From NCBI RefSeq assembly GCF_024347615.1, contig NZ_AP025508.1, positions 1,426,001-1,490,000 of the forward strand: a stretch of DNA of 64,000 nt. The letters run 5' to 3'. A program made the translations under genes and the position numbers. Each line of letters opens with the position of its first letter. The stretch's first letter is position 1. A model generated the notes under the pieces. The model saw nothing but the letters and a program-made list of their open reading frames with translations, made no database searches and was not told where the DNA came from. Below, piece after piece: positions 34,546 to 43,587 of this stretch. This DNA comes from Vibrio splendidus. Lineage in GTDB: Bacteria; Pseudomonadota; Gammaproteobacteria; Enterobacterales; Vibrionaceae.

Positions 34546-35855
34546 TAATACTCCATAGCCGTTGTCCACTCTTCTGGAATATCAACCAGTAGAGCATTCA
34601 ATAAAGAACCTGTTGCGTTCATCACTCGGTATTTAGCGTACTGCTCAGAGTAATGGGCATCTAGATAATCTTTACGGGCTTCAAATAGTTCGTTCTCAGT
34701 GTTGAGCAAGTCAAGAAGAGTACGTTTGCCTATTCGGTATTGTTTTTCATATGCGATAACGGTTTCCGAAGCTGAATCAACATGATCAGATAGGAAGTTC
34801 TTTTGTTGCAGCGTGAGGTCTAAGGCGCTCCATGAAAGGCGAAGGCCTTCTTCCACTTGGCGATAAGCTCGATCTCTCAAATCTTTTGCTTTGTTCAATT
34901 GGTAAGCAGCAGCTTCAGAGTTAGCACTGTCAGTTCCACCGTTGTACAAGTTATATCGCATTCGCAGCATAGCGAGCGTTTCTTGACTTGAGCCTTCATC
35001 GCCACCTGCATCGTCACGCCATGACTGTGATGCTTCAATGGAGAAGGTAGGGTAGTTCACGCCTTTCGATTGTTTGTATTGGAAGTGCGCAGCGTCAACA
35101 TCAGCTGCCGCGATTTTGATCACGGGGTGTTTGTCTAAGGCATCAACAATGGCGTCTGTTAACGACAAAGGAATTCTAGAAATATCGGCTCTTGGGTAAA
35201 TTAAACCTAGGGGTTCTTGACCCACCACACGTCTAAATTGGGTATGTGTATCGATCAAATTATTCTGTGCAGCCAACAAGTTACCATGAGCTTTTGCAAT
35301 CCTAGCTTCTACTTGCGACACATCCGCTGTTGAACCTATACCAGAATTAGCTCGTTTCTTAATATCTTTATAGATTTTTTTGTGTATTGAAAGATTACTT
35401 TCTGACAGTGCCAAAACCTCAGTGGCTTTCACCGCGTCTAGATAGATTTGTGTCACCTCAAGTGCTTTGTCTTCGGCATCTGCAATCAATTGTAGACGAA
35501 CCGACTCGGCTTCTGCGGCGGTACGATCAATGTCGTATAGAGTCGCGGAACCATCCCACAGCAATTGCGTGAGGGAAATCGTCGCTTCCTTTCTTGTTAG
35601 ATCGGTATCTGGATTACCATTACTTTCTGCTGGGTTTATACCTTCGTAACCGATACCAGCATCAAGGTCGATACTGGGCTTGTACGCTCCTCCTGAGGCA
35701 TCATTACGTTTTTTCACGCTCGCATATTCGTTGAAGATGCTTTTTATCTCTGGATTCGTTGCCAAGGTAATAGCCACAGACTGTTCCAGAGTTTGAGCGG
35801 CGAGTGGTGCTGCAGCAACTAAGCAACACATGATGGATAATTTAAACAATTTCAA
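34545..35855 (-). CDS. TolC/LapE-like outer membrane channel
   Basis: 436 aa with signal peptide MKLFKLSIMCCLVAAAPLAA cut before QTLEQSV. Repeated helical hairpins of the TolC fold are visible, for example LLWDGSATLYDIDRTAAEAE and its second-half counterpart NLYNGGTDSANSEAAAYQL, each preceding long coiled coils. YRIGKRTLLDLLNTENELFEA is the usual C-terminal signature. It forms the outer membrane exit of a type I secretion system. It is divergent from the large adhesin gene, the likely cargo. The inner-membrane ABC and adaptor proteins are not in this window. Confidence 0.9.
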   Translation of the reverse strand: MKLFKLSIMCCLVAAAPLAAQTLEQSVAITLATNPEIKSIFNEYASVKKRNDASGGAYKPSIDLDAGIGYEGINPAESNGNPDTDLTRKEATISLTQLLWDGSATLYDIDRTAAEAESVRLQLIADAEDKALEVTQIYLDAVKATEVLALSESNLSIHKKIYKDIKKRANSGIGSTADVSQVEARIAKAHGNLLAAQNNLIDTHTQFRRVVGQEPLGLIYPRADISRIPLSLTDAIVDALDKHPVIKIAAADVDAAHFQYKQSKGVNYPTFSIEASQSWRDDAGGDEGSSQETLAMLRMRYNLYNGGTDSANSEAAAYQLNKAKDLRDRAYRQVEEGLRLSWSALDLTLQQKNFLSDHVDSASETVIAYEKQYRIGKRTLLDLLNTENELFEARKDYLDAHYSEQYAKYRVMNATGSLLNALLVDIPEEWTTAMEY

Positions 35856-36150
35856 AGTAGCTCTCCTTCTACTTTCAATGTCTCATCCGTTTCCCAACCT
35901 AGGTTTCCCGTTAGATTGAGAGAAGGGTATTAAACGAAGCTTAGGACATTTGCAAAAAAATGCGAAGTTTGTTGGATTTTTTTTGAATGTAAGTCGCTAT
36001 TGCTATTGACTAATTTGAAAATCGCCAGATTTACACCCTTCTAGTGAGTTGATTATCAATAGTGGCACTACTAAATTTAGAGTAGGAAATAGCCACAGCG
36101 CAGAGTGGGATTGAATCCGCGTTTGGCATGTTCTGGGCAGAAGTGGGAAT
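35856..36150. other. Divergent regulatory region between TolC and adhesin genes
   Basis: 295 bp, AT-rich, without ORF. It must hold the promoters for both the channel operon and the adhesin. No clear operator was recognised. Confidence 0.4.
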
Positions 36151-39100
36151 ATGGATATGGGAAACATCAACCTAAATATACTAGGTCTTGCTAGCGGGAG
36201 TGTTGTGCTCGACGCTCAAGGCCAAGTTAGACGTTTGTCTCCGGGCGAACAACCAGCGGCTAGCGACGTAATTATCAGTTTTGATACTAGTGAAGAAAAT
36301 GTGCCAAGTGTTTCTGCACGTTTTGTAGATAACCAGGGCCAACAAAATGTACTAGATACTGATGATGCGATCGCTCAAGTTCAGCGTGCTATTGAAGAAG
36401 GATTTGATCCAACGGAACTAGGAGATGAGTTTGACACTGCGGCTGGTGAGGAAGGCTCGAGTTTGACCAACAGCGGTAGGATTGAACGTACTGGGGCTGA
36501 AACTCAAGCTGCCACGAATTTTGAAACTGACGGGTTTGAGTCTCAAGGATTGTCAGAAACTCAAAGTATTGCTCTTTTTGATATCATCGCTTTTGCGCTT
36601 ATTTCAGGTGAAACTAACGTTATTGAGTTTGAGCAGGATGAACCAATTGAAACCGGTGGCGCCTTAACCAGCGACGACCCGGACGTTACCTTTATTGGTA
36701 AAGAGGTCGCTGGAGACAATGACCTCGGTACCTTTGTCGTCAATGAGGATGGTACTTGGACCTTCGTAGCCAACAGTCCTTATGATGAACTTGCTGACGG
36801 AGAGCAAATTCAAGATACAACCACAGTACAAACTTCTGATGGAGGTGAGCAAGTCATTACAGTCACTATTATTGGTACTGATGATGCAGCTGTAGCCACT
36901 GATGATTCAGGCAGTGTGACTGAGGACATTGATGTCGATGACATCACCAACCAATTAGTGACGTCTGGTCAGATCGTGATTACAGACGTAGATAGCGACA
37001 CTCCTACCTTCTCAGCTGATGGTGAGTTTAACCTCGTAGGTTCAACAAACGACTCACAACTTGGCGTATTGAGCATCGAACCTGACGGCGCTTGGACTTA
37101 CGTAGTCAATAACGATGACGTGCAGTACCTAGACGACGATGAATTCGTGACTGAGGTTTATACCGTTACAGCCAGTGACGGTACCACGAGCGAAGTAATT
37201 ATCACGATTAACGGTGCCGATGATCCATCTGACATAACCGTTGGCGAAGGTGATTCAGACACAGGTGAAGTGACTGAGGATGTGGATGTTGACCAAGAGA
37301 GCAACAACTTAACAACCTCCGGAACGCTCACCATCACCGATGTAGACGACAACGACGTTGCTGCTTTTGAACCAAATGGAACGTTTAATCCTGAAGGTTC
37401 GACCAATGATACCGCGTTGGGTGTGTTGACCATTACCGACGATGGCGAATGGACTTATGTGGTAGACAACGACGATGTGCAATATCTTGATGATGATGAG
37501 TTTGTCACCGAGGTTTACACGGTTACTGCGATTGATGGAACCACAAGTGAAGTGACCATCACCATTAACGGTGCTGATGATCCATCCGAAATTACTGTCG
37601 GGGAAGGTGACTCAGACATGGGGGAGGTGACGGAAGATGTCGATGTTGATCCGGAGAGTAACGACTTGATGGCGACGGGAACACTGACGATTACCGATGT
37701 TGATGCTAACGATGTTGCGGCTTTTCAACCTAACGGAACGTTTAATCCTGAAGGTTCGACCAATGACACCGCGTTAGGTATGTTGACCATTACCGACGAT
37801 GGCGAATGGACTTATGTCGTAGACAACGACAACGTGCAATATCTCGATGACGATGAGTTTGTCACCGAGGTTTACACTGTTACTGCGATTGATGGGACCA
37901 CAAGTGAAGTAACCATCACCATCAACGGTGCTGATGATCCATCCGAAATTACTGTCGGGGAAGGTGACTCAGACATGGGTGAGGTGACGGAAGATGTCGA
38001 TGTCGATCCAGAAAGCAACGACTTGATGGCGACGGGAACACTGACGATTACCGATGTTGATGCTAACGATGTCGCGGCTTTTCAACCTAACGGAACGTTT
38101 AATCCTGAAGGTTCGACCAATGATACCGCGTTGGGTATGTTGACGATTACCGACGATGGCGAATGGACTTACGTCGTAGACAACGACGATGTGCAATATC
38201 TTGATGACGATGAATTCGTCACCGAGGTTTACACTGTTACTGCGATTGACGGAACCACAAGTGAAGTGACCATCACCATCAACGGTGCTGATGATCCATC
38301 CGAAATTACTGTCGGGGAAGGTGACTCAGACATGGGTGAGGTGACGGAAGATGTCGATGTCGATCCTGATACCAACGAACTCTCGGTGTCTGGTACTTTA
38401 ACGATTACCGATGTCGATACCAGTGATATGCCGGCCTTTAAACCTAATGGTGTGTTTAGCCCTATTGGGTCTACTTATGCACTTGCTTTGGGGATGTTAA
38501 CGATTACTCCCGAAGGGGCATGGAGTTATGTCGTTGATAACGATGCGGTTCAATACTTGAATGATGATGACACGGTTATTGAGCGATATGTCGTAACCGC
38601 CATCGATGGTGTCGAGCATGTTATCGAGATAACAATCAATGGTGTCAACGATGCGCCTGAAGCGACCAGCTTTACGGTCGTCAATGATGAAGACGCGATC
38701 ATACCAATCCTCTTCGATTCTGAAGATGGCGGTATGCCTGATTACATCTCAGATATCGAAGATGACCATGACGACATTCCACTTAATATTCGGATAGAAA
38801 GTTTGCCAACCAACGGTAGCCTTTTGTATACCGATGAAAATGGCATCACGAGAGAAATTGTGCAGTCTGACGTCGACAACGGTGTGTTGTTTGTTCCAAA
38901 CAATATTAGCTTCGTTGCTGGGCCCGGAGAGATGTTTGAAATGGGCTTCAGTGGCGATCCAGACGATATGCCAGATCTCGTTGATGGTTTCTATAATTGG
39001 GGTGTCGCGGTATCACCAACCGAAAGGCTAATTACCTTAGCTAACGGCAACACAATTACATTATCTATTGAAGACAATAACGATAAACCGCTTGAGCAGT

Positions 39101-39966
39101 ACCAAGGGGAACAACCTCACGTCGGCTTTGGTATTGGTGACTCTGACGGCCAAGGAATGAACATGCAAGAAACCTTGGTCTTAGATTTTACCAACAATCC
39201 ACTTGAAGTCGTTCAATTTGGATTAGATGGGTTGGGCGGGTCGTTCAACACTAATAGTAATGTTTATGTTGAAGTACTTTATACTTTCGCTGACGGTACA
39301 ACCCACACAGAGCAGTATCAAAAAGACGAAGGTGATACTGGTCATGAGCAGATTCTTTACGACTTCAGTTACTCATCACCAAGTAATCCAATTGTTGGAA
39401 TGGAGCTGTCATCGACTGGGGGCAGTTGGGAGTTGCGTTATGTACAAGGTAATGAAGCTGTAACCGATGACCCTCAATTTGACTATGTCGCAGTAGATTC
39501 AAATGGCGCTGAAAGTACAGTCGAAACGGTGACGGTTGATATTGAAGAACCACAACAATATAACGTGACTAGTGCTGCGAGTAACGAGCCTTTATTTGCG
39601 GGCTCTGGGAATGATCTGCTTATTGGTGATAGCGATGACAATATTTTCACCTGGTTAGACTCTGCACTCGATAATGGTACAGACATCATTAAAGACTTTG
39701 AGCTTTATACCAATGGCTCTGGTGATTTGATCGACCTAAATGATCTGATTGAAGATCCACAAGACGAAACTCAAATGGCCGAGCTTCTTGATATGATCGA
39801 AGTGTCGGTCGATGGCGAAGACATCGCTTTGTCTATTCCAATCAATGGTGGAGACGACGTTCAAACAATCGTGATAGAAGGGATCACTACGGAAATGGGT
39901 GCTTCAGTTGACCTTGGTAATGATCTCGCAATATTGGGAGAGCTTATTAAAAACGATGCAGCCTAA
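36151..39966 (+). CDS. Lap-type VCBS-repeat adhesin secreted by type I system
   Basis: 1271 aa, highly acidic. Residues 1-95 resemble the N-terminal retention module of LapA/BapA adhesins (GLASGSVVLDAQGQVRRLS). TAAG at 96-99 fits the di-alanine site cut by the periplasmic protease LapG. Five VCBS/cadherin-like repeats of about 119 residues follow (each with LTITDVD, NGTFNPEGSTND, GEWTYVVDNDDVQYLDDDEF, TINGADDPS). Then there are further beta domains and a C-terminal RTX-like secretion signal (LFAGSGNDLLIGDSDDNIFTW) of the T1SS-143 type. It would be held in the outer membrane by the LapE-like channel and released on LapG cleavage. Short for this class. Start ATG 36151; 36157 is possible. Confidence 0.88.
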   Translation: MDMGNINLNILGLASGSVVLDAQGQVRRLSPGEQPAASDVIISFDTSEENVPSVSARFVDNQGQQNVLDTDDAIAQVQRAIEEGFDPTELGDEFDTAAGEEGSSLTNSGRIERTGAETQAATNFETDGFESQGLSETQSIALFDIIAFALISGETNVIEFEQDEPIETGGALTSDDPDVTFIGKEVAGDNDLGTFVVNEDGTWTFVANSPYDELADGEQIQDTTTVQTSDGGEQVITVTIIGTDDAAVATDDSGSVTEDIDVDDITNQLVTSGQIVITDVDSDTPTFSADGEFNLVGSTNDSQLGVLSIEPDGAWTYVVNNDDVQYLDDDEFVTEVYTVTASDGTTSEVIITINGADDPSDITVGEGDSDTGEVTEDVDVDQESNNLTTSGTLTITDVDDNDVAAFEPNGTFNPEGSTNDTALGVLTITDDGEWTYVVDNDDVQYLDDDEFVTEVYTVTAIDGTTSEVTITINGADDPSEITVGEGDSDMGEVTEDVDVDPESNDLMATGTLTITDVDANDVAAFQPNGTFNPEGSTNDTALGMLTITDDGEWTYVVDNDNVQYLDDDEFVTEVYTVTAIDGTTSEVTITINGADDPSEITVGEGDSDMGEVTEDVDVDPESNDLMATGTLTITDVDANDVAAFQPNGTFNPEGSTNDTALGMLTITDDGEWTYVVDNDDVQYLDDDEFVTEVYTVTAIDGTTSEVTITINGADDPSEITVGEGDSDMGEVTEDVDVDPDTNELSVSGTLTITDVDTSDMPAFKPNGVFSPIGSTYALALGMLTITPEGAWSYVVDNDAVQYLNDDDTVIERYVVTAIDGVEHVIEITINGVNDAPEATSFTVVNDEDAIIPILFDSEDGGMPDYISDIEDDHDDIPLNIRIESLPTNGSLLYTDENGITREIVQSDVDNGVLFVPNNISFVAGPGEMFEMGFSGDPDDMPDLVDGFYNWGVAVSPTERLITLANGNTITLSIEDNNDKPLEQYQGEQPHVGFGIGDSDGQGMNMQETLVLDFTNNPLEVVQFGLDGLGGSFNTNSNVYVEVLYTFADGTTHTEQYQKDEGDTGHEQILYDFSYSSPSNPIVGMELSSTGGSWELRYVQGNEAVTDDPQFDYVAVDSNGAESTVETVTVDIEEPQQYNVTSAASNEPLFAGSGNDLLIGDSDDNIFTWLDSALDNGTDIIKDFELYTNGSGDLIDLNDLIEDPQDETQMAELLDMIEVSVDGEDIALSIPINGGDDVQTIVIEGITTEMGASVDLGNDLAILGELIKNDAA
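37258..38655 (+). repeat. 357-bp tandem repeats within the adhesin gene
   Basis: Units start at 37258, 37615, 37972 and 38329, exactly 357 bp (119 codons) apart. The second and third are nearly identical in DNA; the fourth diverges after its first 40 bases. A more diverged unit precedes at about 36910. The close identity points to recent duplication or gene conversion. Confidence 0.88.
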
Positions 39967-40002
39967 TAGGCATCGTGGAATGCTCCATAGCTTGACGTAA
40001 TG

Positions 40003-40028
40003 AAAGCCCTCGGTTTCGGGGGCTTTTT
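40003..40028 (+). terminator. Terminator after the adhesin gene
   Basis: AAAGCCC-TCGGTTTCG-GGGGCTTTTTG; stem with T run, 37 bp after the stop. Confidence 0.85.
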
Positions 40029-40070
40029 GCGCTCAGGAGTAGCCGAAGAAAAATCACCTGAATCATAGGC

Positions 40071-40102
40071 AAAAAAAAAGCCCAAACCAATGCGGTTTGG
40101 GC
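40071..40102 (-). terminator. Minus-strand terminator with no obvious gene
   Basis: On the minus strand, GCCCAAACC-GCATT-GGTTTGGGC is followed by nine T. On the plus strand no T run follows, so it acts leftward only. No minus-strand ORF ends here, which suggests a small RNA or antisense transcript from upstream (up to about 40230). Confidence 0.65.
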
Positions 40103-40310
40103 GGATACAAGTATAGGAGTTAATAAGGAAAATGCAGTAATTAAGAAAGCAGGGAGAGAAACAAGTTTGACGGCCTGTTAAACTTCTAAATACTCTGTTT
40201 TCTACTTAATTTATGACCCTCCATTTCTAATTCAGTTCCCAGAAAATTCAATAATTTTTCCTTTTTTATTAAACGTACATCGATTCAATCGGTTAGAGCA
40301 GATTCTTGCT

Positions 40311-40327
40311 AACTGGTACGACCAATT
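40311..40327 (+). promoter_or_regulatory. FadR-like operator upstream of psrA
   Basis: AACTGGTACGACCAATT matches the FadR consensus (A-x-CTGGT-x-CGAC-x-TTT type) closely. It lies about 83 bp before psrA. FadR senses long-chain acyl-CoA in Vibrio, which fits control of psrA-fadE. Confidence 0.6.
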
Positions 40328-40381
40328 GGTGAAAATGTGATGTTGCTTGCTTGTTAAATAAATGTTCTAAGCGTATATTTC

Positions 40382-40393
40382 AAACAGTTGTTT
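40382..40393 (+). promoter_or_regulatory. Palindrome at the psrA start, possible PsrA box
   Basis: AAACA-GT-TGTTT is a perfect palindrome 16 bp before the ATG. Pseudomonas PsrA binds a palindrome with TTT/AAAC-type arms and represses its own gene, so autoregulation is plausible. Confidence 0.45.
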
Positions 40394-40409
40394 AATACGA
40401 GTGATTGAA

Positions 40410-41039
40410 ATGGCACCAAGAAGTACAACCAAAGACAAAATCTTAGATGTGGCTGAAGGCTTATTTGCTGAGCACGGTTTCAATGACACCTCTTTACGCA
40501 CTATTACGGGTAAAGCCAATGTCAATCTTGCTTCAGTGAACTACCACTTTGGCGATAAGAAGACTCTGGTTCGTGCCGTATTAAATCGATACTTAGAAGC
40601 ATTTATGCCTGCACTGCAAGACGCTTTAGTGAACTTAAACTTGAACGAAACGTATTCTATGAGTGATGTGTTTGAGTCTTTAAGACAGCCGCTAAGAGCT
40701 CTGAATGATGTAAGGCCAAACGGTACCAGCCGATTTATGTTACTCATCGGTCGAGGTTATACGGATGTGCAAGGTCACTTGCGTTGGTTCATTACAACTC
40801 GCTACAGCGAAGTACTGACTCTGTTTACGACGTCAGTAATGAAGGCGAATCCGAACCTCACTCAAGAGCAGTTATTTTGGCGTTTACACTTCACCCTTGG
40901 GACTTGTGTTTTCACCATGGCGTCTAGCCAAGCTCTAATAGAAATTGCAGAGAATGACTACGACACAAAGATAGATGCGAAGGCAGTGGTCGATATTCTC
41001 ATTCCATTTTTGGCAGCTGGCATGTCAGCAAAAGAATAA
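40410..41039 (+). CDS. psrA: TetR-family regulator, PsrA-like
   Basis: 209 aa from ATG 40410 (MAPRSTTKDKILDVAEG). The helix-turn-helix is TSLRTITGKANVNLASVNYHFGDKK with the standard TetR spacing (residues about 30-55). The C-terminal ligand domain contains FWRLHFTLGTCVFTMAS. PsrA in Pseudomonas and Vibrio is a fatty-acid-responsive repressor of beta-oxidation genes, and here fadE is 55 bp downstream in the same direction. FadR-like and palindromic sites precede it. Confidence 0.82.
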   Translation: MAPRSTTKDKILDVAEGLFAEHGFNDTSLRTITGKANVNLASVNYHFGDKKTLVRAVLNRYLEAFMPALQDALVNLNLNETYSMSDVFESLRQPLRALNDVRPNGTSRFMLLIGRGYTDVQGHLRWFITTRYSEVLTLFTTSVMKANPNLTQEQLFWRLHFTLGTCVFTMASSQALIEIAENDYDTKIDAKAVVDILIPFLAAGMSAKE

Positions 41040-41058
41040 AACAATAAAAAGCAAAATA

Positions 41059-41078
41059 TTCACAAACAATATAGTGAA
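41059..41078 (+). promoter_or_regulatory. Inverted repeat in the psrA-fadE gap
   Basis: TTCAC (41059-41063) and GTGAA (41074-41078) flank AAACAATATA, just before the fadE ribosome site AAAGGATC. Could be an operator for PsrA or a weak hairpin. Confidence 0.35.
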
Positions 41079-41094
41079 CAAAAGGATCTGAACT

Positions 41095-43377
41095 ATGAGC
41101 TCTCTAAGACAAAAATGGGTAAGTGACCCAGCTTTTAAACTCTTTAAAAAAGTACTACCACCACTATCTAGCACCGAGAAAGAAGCGATGGAAGCGGGTA
41201 GCGTGTGGTGGGACGGAGAGCTGTTTTCTGGTAAACCAGATTTCACTAAGCTTCACCAGTACCCAAAACCTCAGCTGACAGCAGAAGAGCAATCGTTCAT
41301 GGACAATGAACTTGAAACATTGCTCGCTATGCTAGATGACCACAAAATTGTGAAAGAAGACCGAGACCTTCCTGAGGAAGTTTGGAACTTCTTACGCAAA
41401 GAGCGTTTCTTCTCGCTAATTATCGCGAAAGGGTACGGCGGTCGTGAATTTTCAGCGCACGCAAACTCTACCATCGTAACTAAAATTGCGACGCGTAGTA
41501 TTAGTACTGCGGTTTCGGTAATGGTTCCAAACTCTCTTGGCCCTGGTGAGCTACTGTCTCACTACGGAACTCAAGATCAAAAAGACTACTGGTTACCTCG
41601 TCTTGCTGACGGTACAGATATCCCTTGTTTCGCACTAACAGGGCCTGAAGCAGGTTCTGATGCGGGTGGTATCCCTGATGTCGGTACCGTTTGTATGGGC
41701 ATGCACGAAGGCAAAGAGACACTAGGCATCAAGCTTAACTGGAACAAGCGCTACATTACGCTAGCTCCAGTGGCGACGGTACTTGGTCTGGCTTTCAAAC
41801 TGCACGATCCAGAAAAGCTACTGGGTGACAAAGAAGACATTGGCATCACGTGTGCGCTTATCCCGGCAGACCACGAAGGTGTTGTGATTGGTGAGCGTCA
41901 TGATCCACTTGGTCTTGCGTTTATGAACGGCCCAACACGCGGTCACGATGTGTTTATTCCAATGGAATGGCTAATCGGTGGTGCAGATTACGCAGGTAAA
42001 GGCTGGCGTATGCTGGTGGAATGTCTGTCTGCAGGTCGTGGTATCTCGTTACCGGCACTTGGCACGGCGATGGGCCACCTAACGGCGAAAACCACTGGTG
42101 CGTACGCTTACGTTCGTAAGCAGTTCGGCATGTCGATTGGTAAATTTGAAGGTGTTGCTGAGAGCTTAGGCCGTATTGGTGGTTTAACGTATCTACTAGA
42201 AGCGACTCGTACACTGACAACTACTTCACTTGATATGAAAGAGAAGCCGGGTATCGTAACGGCTATCGCGAAATATCACATGACAGAGATGGCACGTACT
42301 ATTCTGAATGACTCAATGGATATCCATTCAGGTCGTGCAATTCAAGATGGCCCAATGAACTACTTGGCTGCGCCTTACCTAGGTATTCCAGTTGCTATCA
42401 CAGTAGAAGGTGCGAACATCCTAACTCGTAACCTGATGATCTTCGGTCAAGGTGCGACACGTTGTCACCCATACGTATTGAGCGAAATGGAAGCGGCAGC
42501 GAACCCAGATGAGAAGCAAGGTGCAAAAGACTTTGATAGCTTGTTGTTCAAGCACATCTCACACGCAACTAAAAACACGTTCGGTGCTTTTGGTGCGGCA
42601 CTAACTGGCTCTAAGTTCATTAAAGCCGACATGAGCGGTCCAACGAAGCCTTACTACCAAGATTTGACTCGTTTGAGCCGTGCGCTTGCAGTGAGTGCGG
42701 ATTTCGCAATGCTGACGCTAGGTGGTGAACTGAAACGTAAAGAGCTTATCTCGGCACGTTTGGGTGATGGTCTAAGTTACCTATACATGGCGTCTGCTGC
42801 ACTTAAGAAGTATGAAGACGAAGGTCGCCAACAAGCTGACCTAGACTACGTACACTACGCGGTTCAACACTGTTTCCATAATGCGGCTAAGTCGCTACAA
42901 GAAGCGTACAGAAACTTCCCGAACAAGATGGTGGGTAAAGTACTTAAAGGTCTAGTTTTCCCTGTAGGTAACCACTTCGAGAAACCGAGTGATAACCTAA
43001 CAGTTCAACTAGCAGAAAGCTTGATGACTCCGGGAGCACACCGTGAACGTCTGACTCACCTTTGTTACATTGGCAAAGAGGAAGATGATAGTGTTGGCCT
43101 TATGGAGAATGCTTTCAATGCGATGTACAGCATCAAGCCTCTGGAGCGTAAGATCTTCAAAGCAGTGAAAGAGGGCAAAGTGGCTCGTAAAGGCTTGCTT
43201 GCGGATAAACTGGCTCAAGCACTTGCTGCTGATGTTCTGACACAAGAAGAAGTCGACCAAATTGTTGCTGCTGATAAACTACGCTACACAGCGATTCAAG
43301 TTGACCACTTCAGTCATGACTTTAGTGAAACTTTGACGCGAAAAGAGTTAAAACCTAAGCTAAATAGCGTTGCTTAG
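41095..43377 (+). CDS. fadE: Acyl-CoA dehydrogenase FadE
   Basis: 760 aa, catalysing the first step of fatty acid beta-oxidation (acyl-CoA to trans-2-enoyl-CoA) with FAD. Recognised from EEVWNFLRKERFFSLIIAKG, CFALTGPEAGSDAGGIPDVG, NGPTRGHDVFIPMEWLIGG, and HSGRAIQDGPMNYLAAPYLG. It lacks the hydrophobic N-terminal segment of E. coli FadE (814 aa), so it is probably soluble or peripherally membrane-bound. Ribosome site AAAGGA. Located downstream of psrA and likely controlled by it. Confidence 0.95.
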   Translation: MSSLRQKWVSDPAFKLFKKVLPPLSSTEKEAMEAGSVWWDGELFSGKPDFTKLHQYPKPQLTAEEQSFMDNELETLLAMLDDHKIVKEDRDLPEEVWNFLRKERFFSLIIAKGYGGREFSAHANSTIVTKIATRSISTAVSVMVPNSLGPGELLSHYGTQDQKDYWLPRLADGTDIPCFALTGPEAGSDAGGIPDVGTVCMGMHEGKETLGIKLNWNKRYITLAPVATVLGLAFKLHDPEKLLGDKEDIGITCALIPADHEGVVIGERHDPLGLAFMNGPTRGHDVFIPMEWLIGGADYAGKGWRMLVECLSAGRGISLPALGTAMGHLTAKTTGAYAYVRKQFGMSIGKFEGVAESLGRIGGLTYLLEATRTLTTTSLDMKEKPGIVTAIAKYHMTEMARTILNDSMDIHSGRAIQDGPMNYLAAPYLGIPVAITVEGANILTRNLMIFGQGATRCHPYVLSEMEAAANPDEKQGAKDFDSLLFKHISHATKNTFGAFGAALTGSKFIKADMSGPTKPYYQDLTRLSRALAVSADFAMLTLGGELKRKELISARLGDGLSYLYMASAALKKYEDEGRQQADLDYVHYAVQHCFHNAAKSLQEAYRNFPNKMVGKVLKGLVFPVGNHFEKPSDNLTVQLAESLMTPGAHRERLTHLCYIGKEEDDSVGLMENAFNAMYSIKPLERKIFKAVKEGKVARKGLLADKLAQALAADVLTQEEVDQIVAADKLRYTAIQVDHFSHDFSETLTRKELKPKLNSVA

Positions 43378-43390
43378 ATAAAGAAATGAT

Positions 43391-43420
43391 AAAAGGCACC
43401 TAATAAGGTGCCTTTTTTTG
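43391..43420 (+). terminator. Terminator after fadE
   Basis: AAAAGGCACC-TAATA-AGGTGCCTTTTTTT: 8-bp stem with seven T. Confidence 0.9.
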
Positions 43421-43587
43421 TTTTTGTCGTAGAAGTCGCAATAGATGCGTTAACAAATGGTGACTTAGTCAGCAAATATCCGCTGAGTGCTCCAACCACT
43501 TGCATTTTCACCACATTTTTACAGAAATTAGATGCCATTTGCGTACGAAACTTTTATCCTTACCCTGATTTTTTAAGGAAGTTGAAT

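Noticed and set aside
36664..38196. Minus-strand ORFs within the adhesin repeats
   Set aside because: They arise from repeat composition on the antisense strand of a clear gene.
43408..43587. 60-residue N-terminal extension of FabV
   Set aside because: It would start inside the fadE terminator; the ATG at 43588 has a good ribosome site and matches known FabV.
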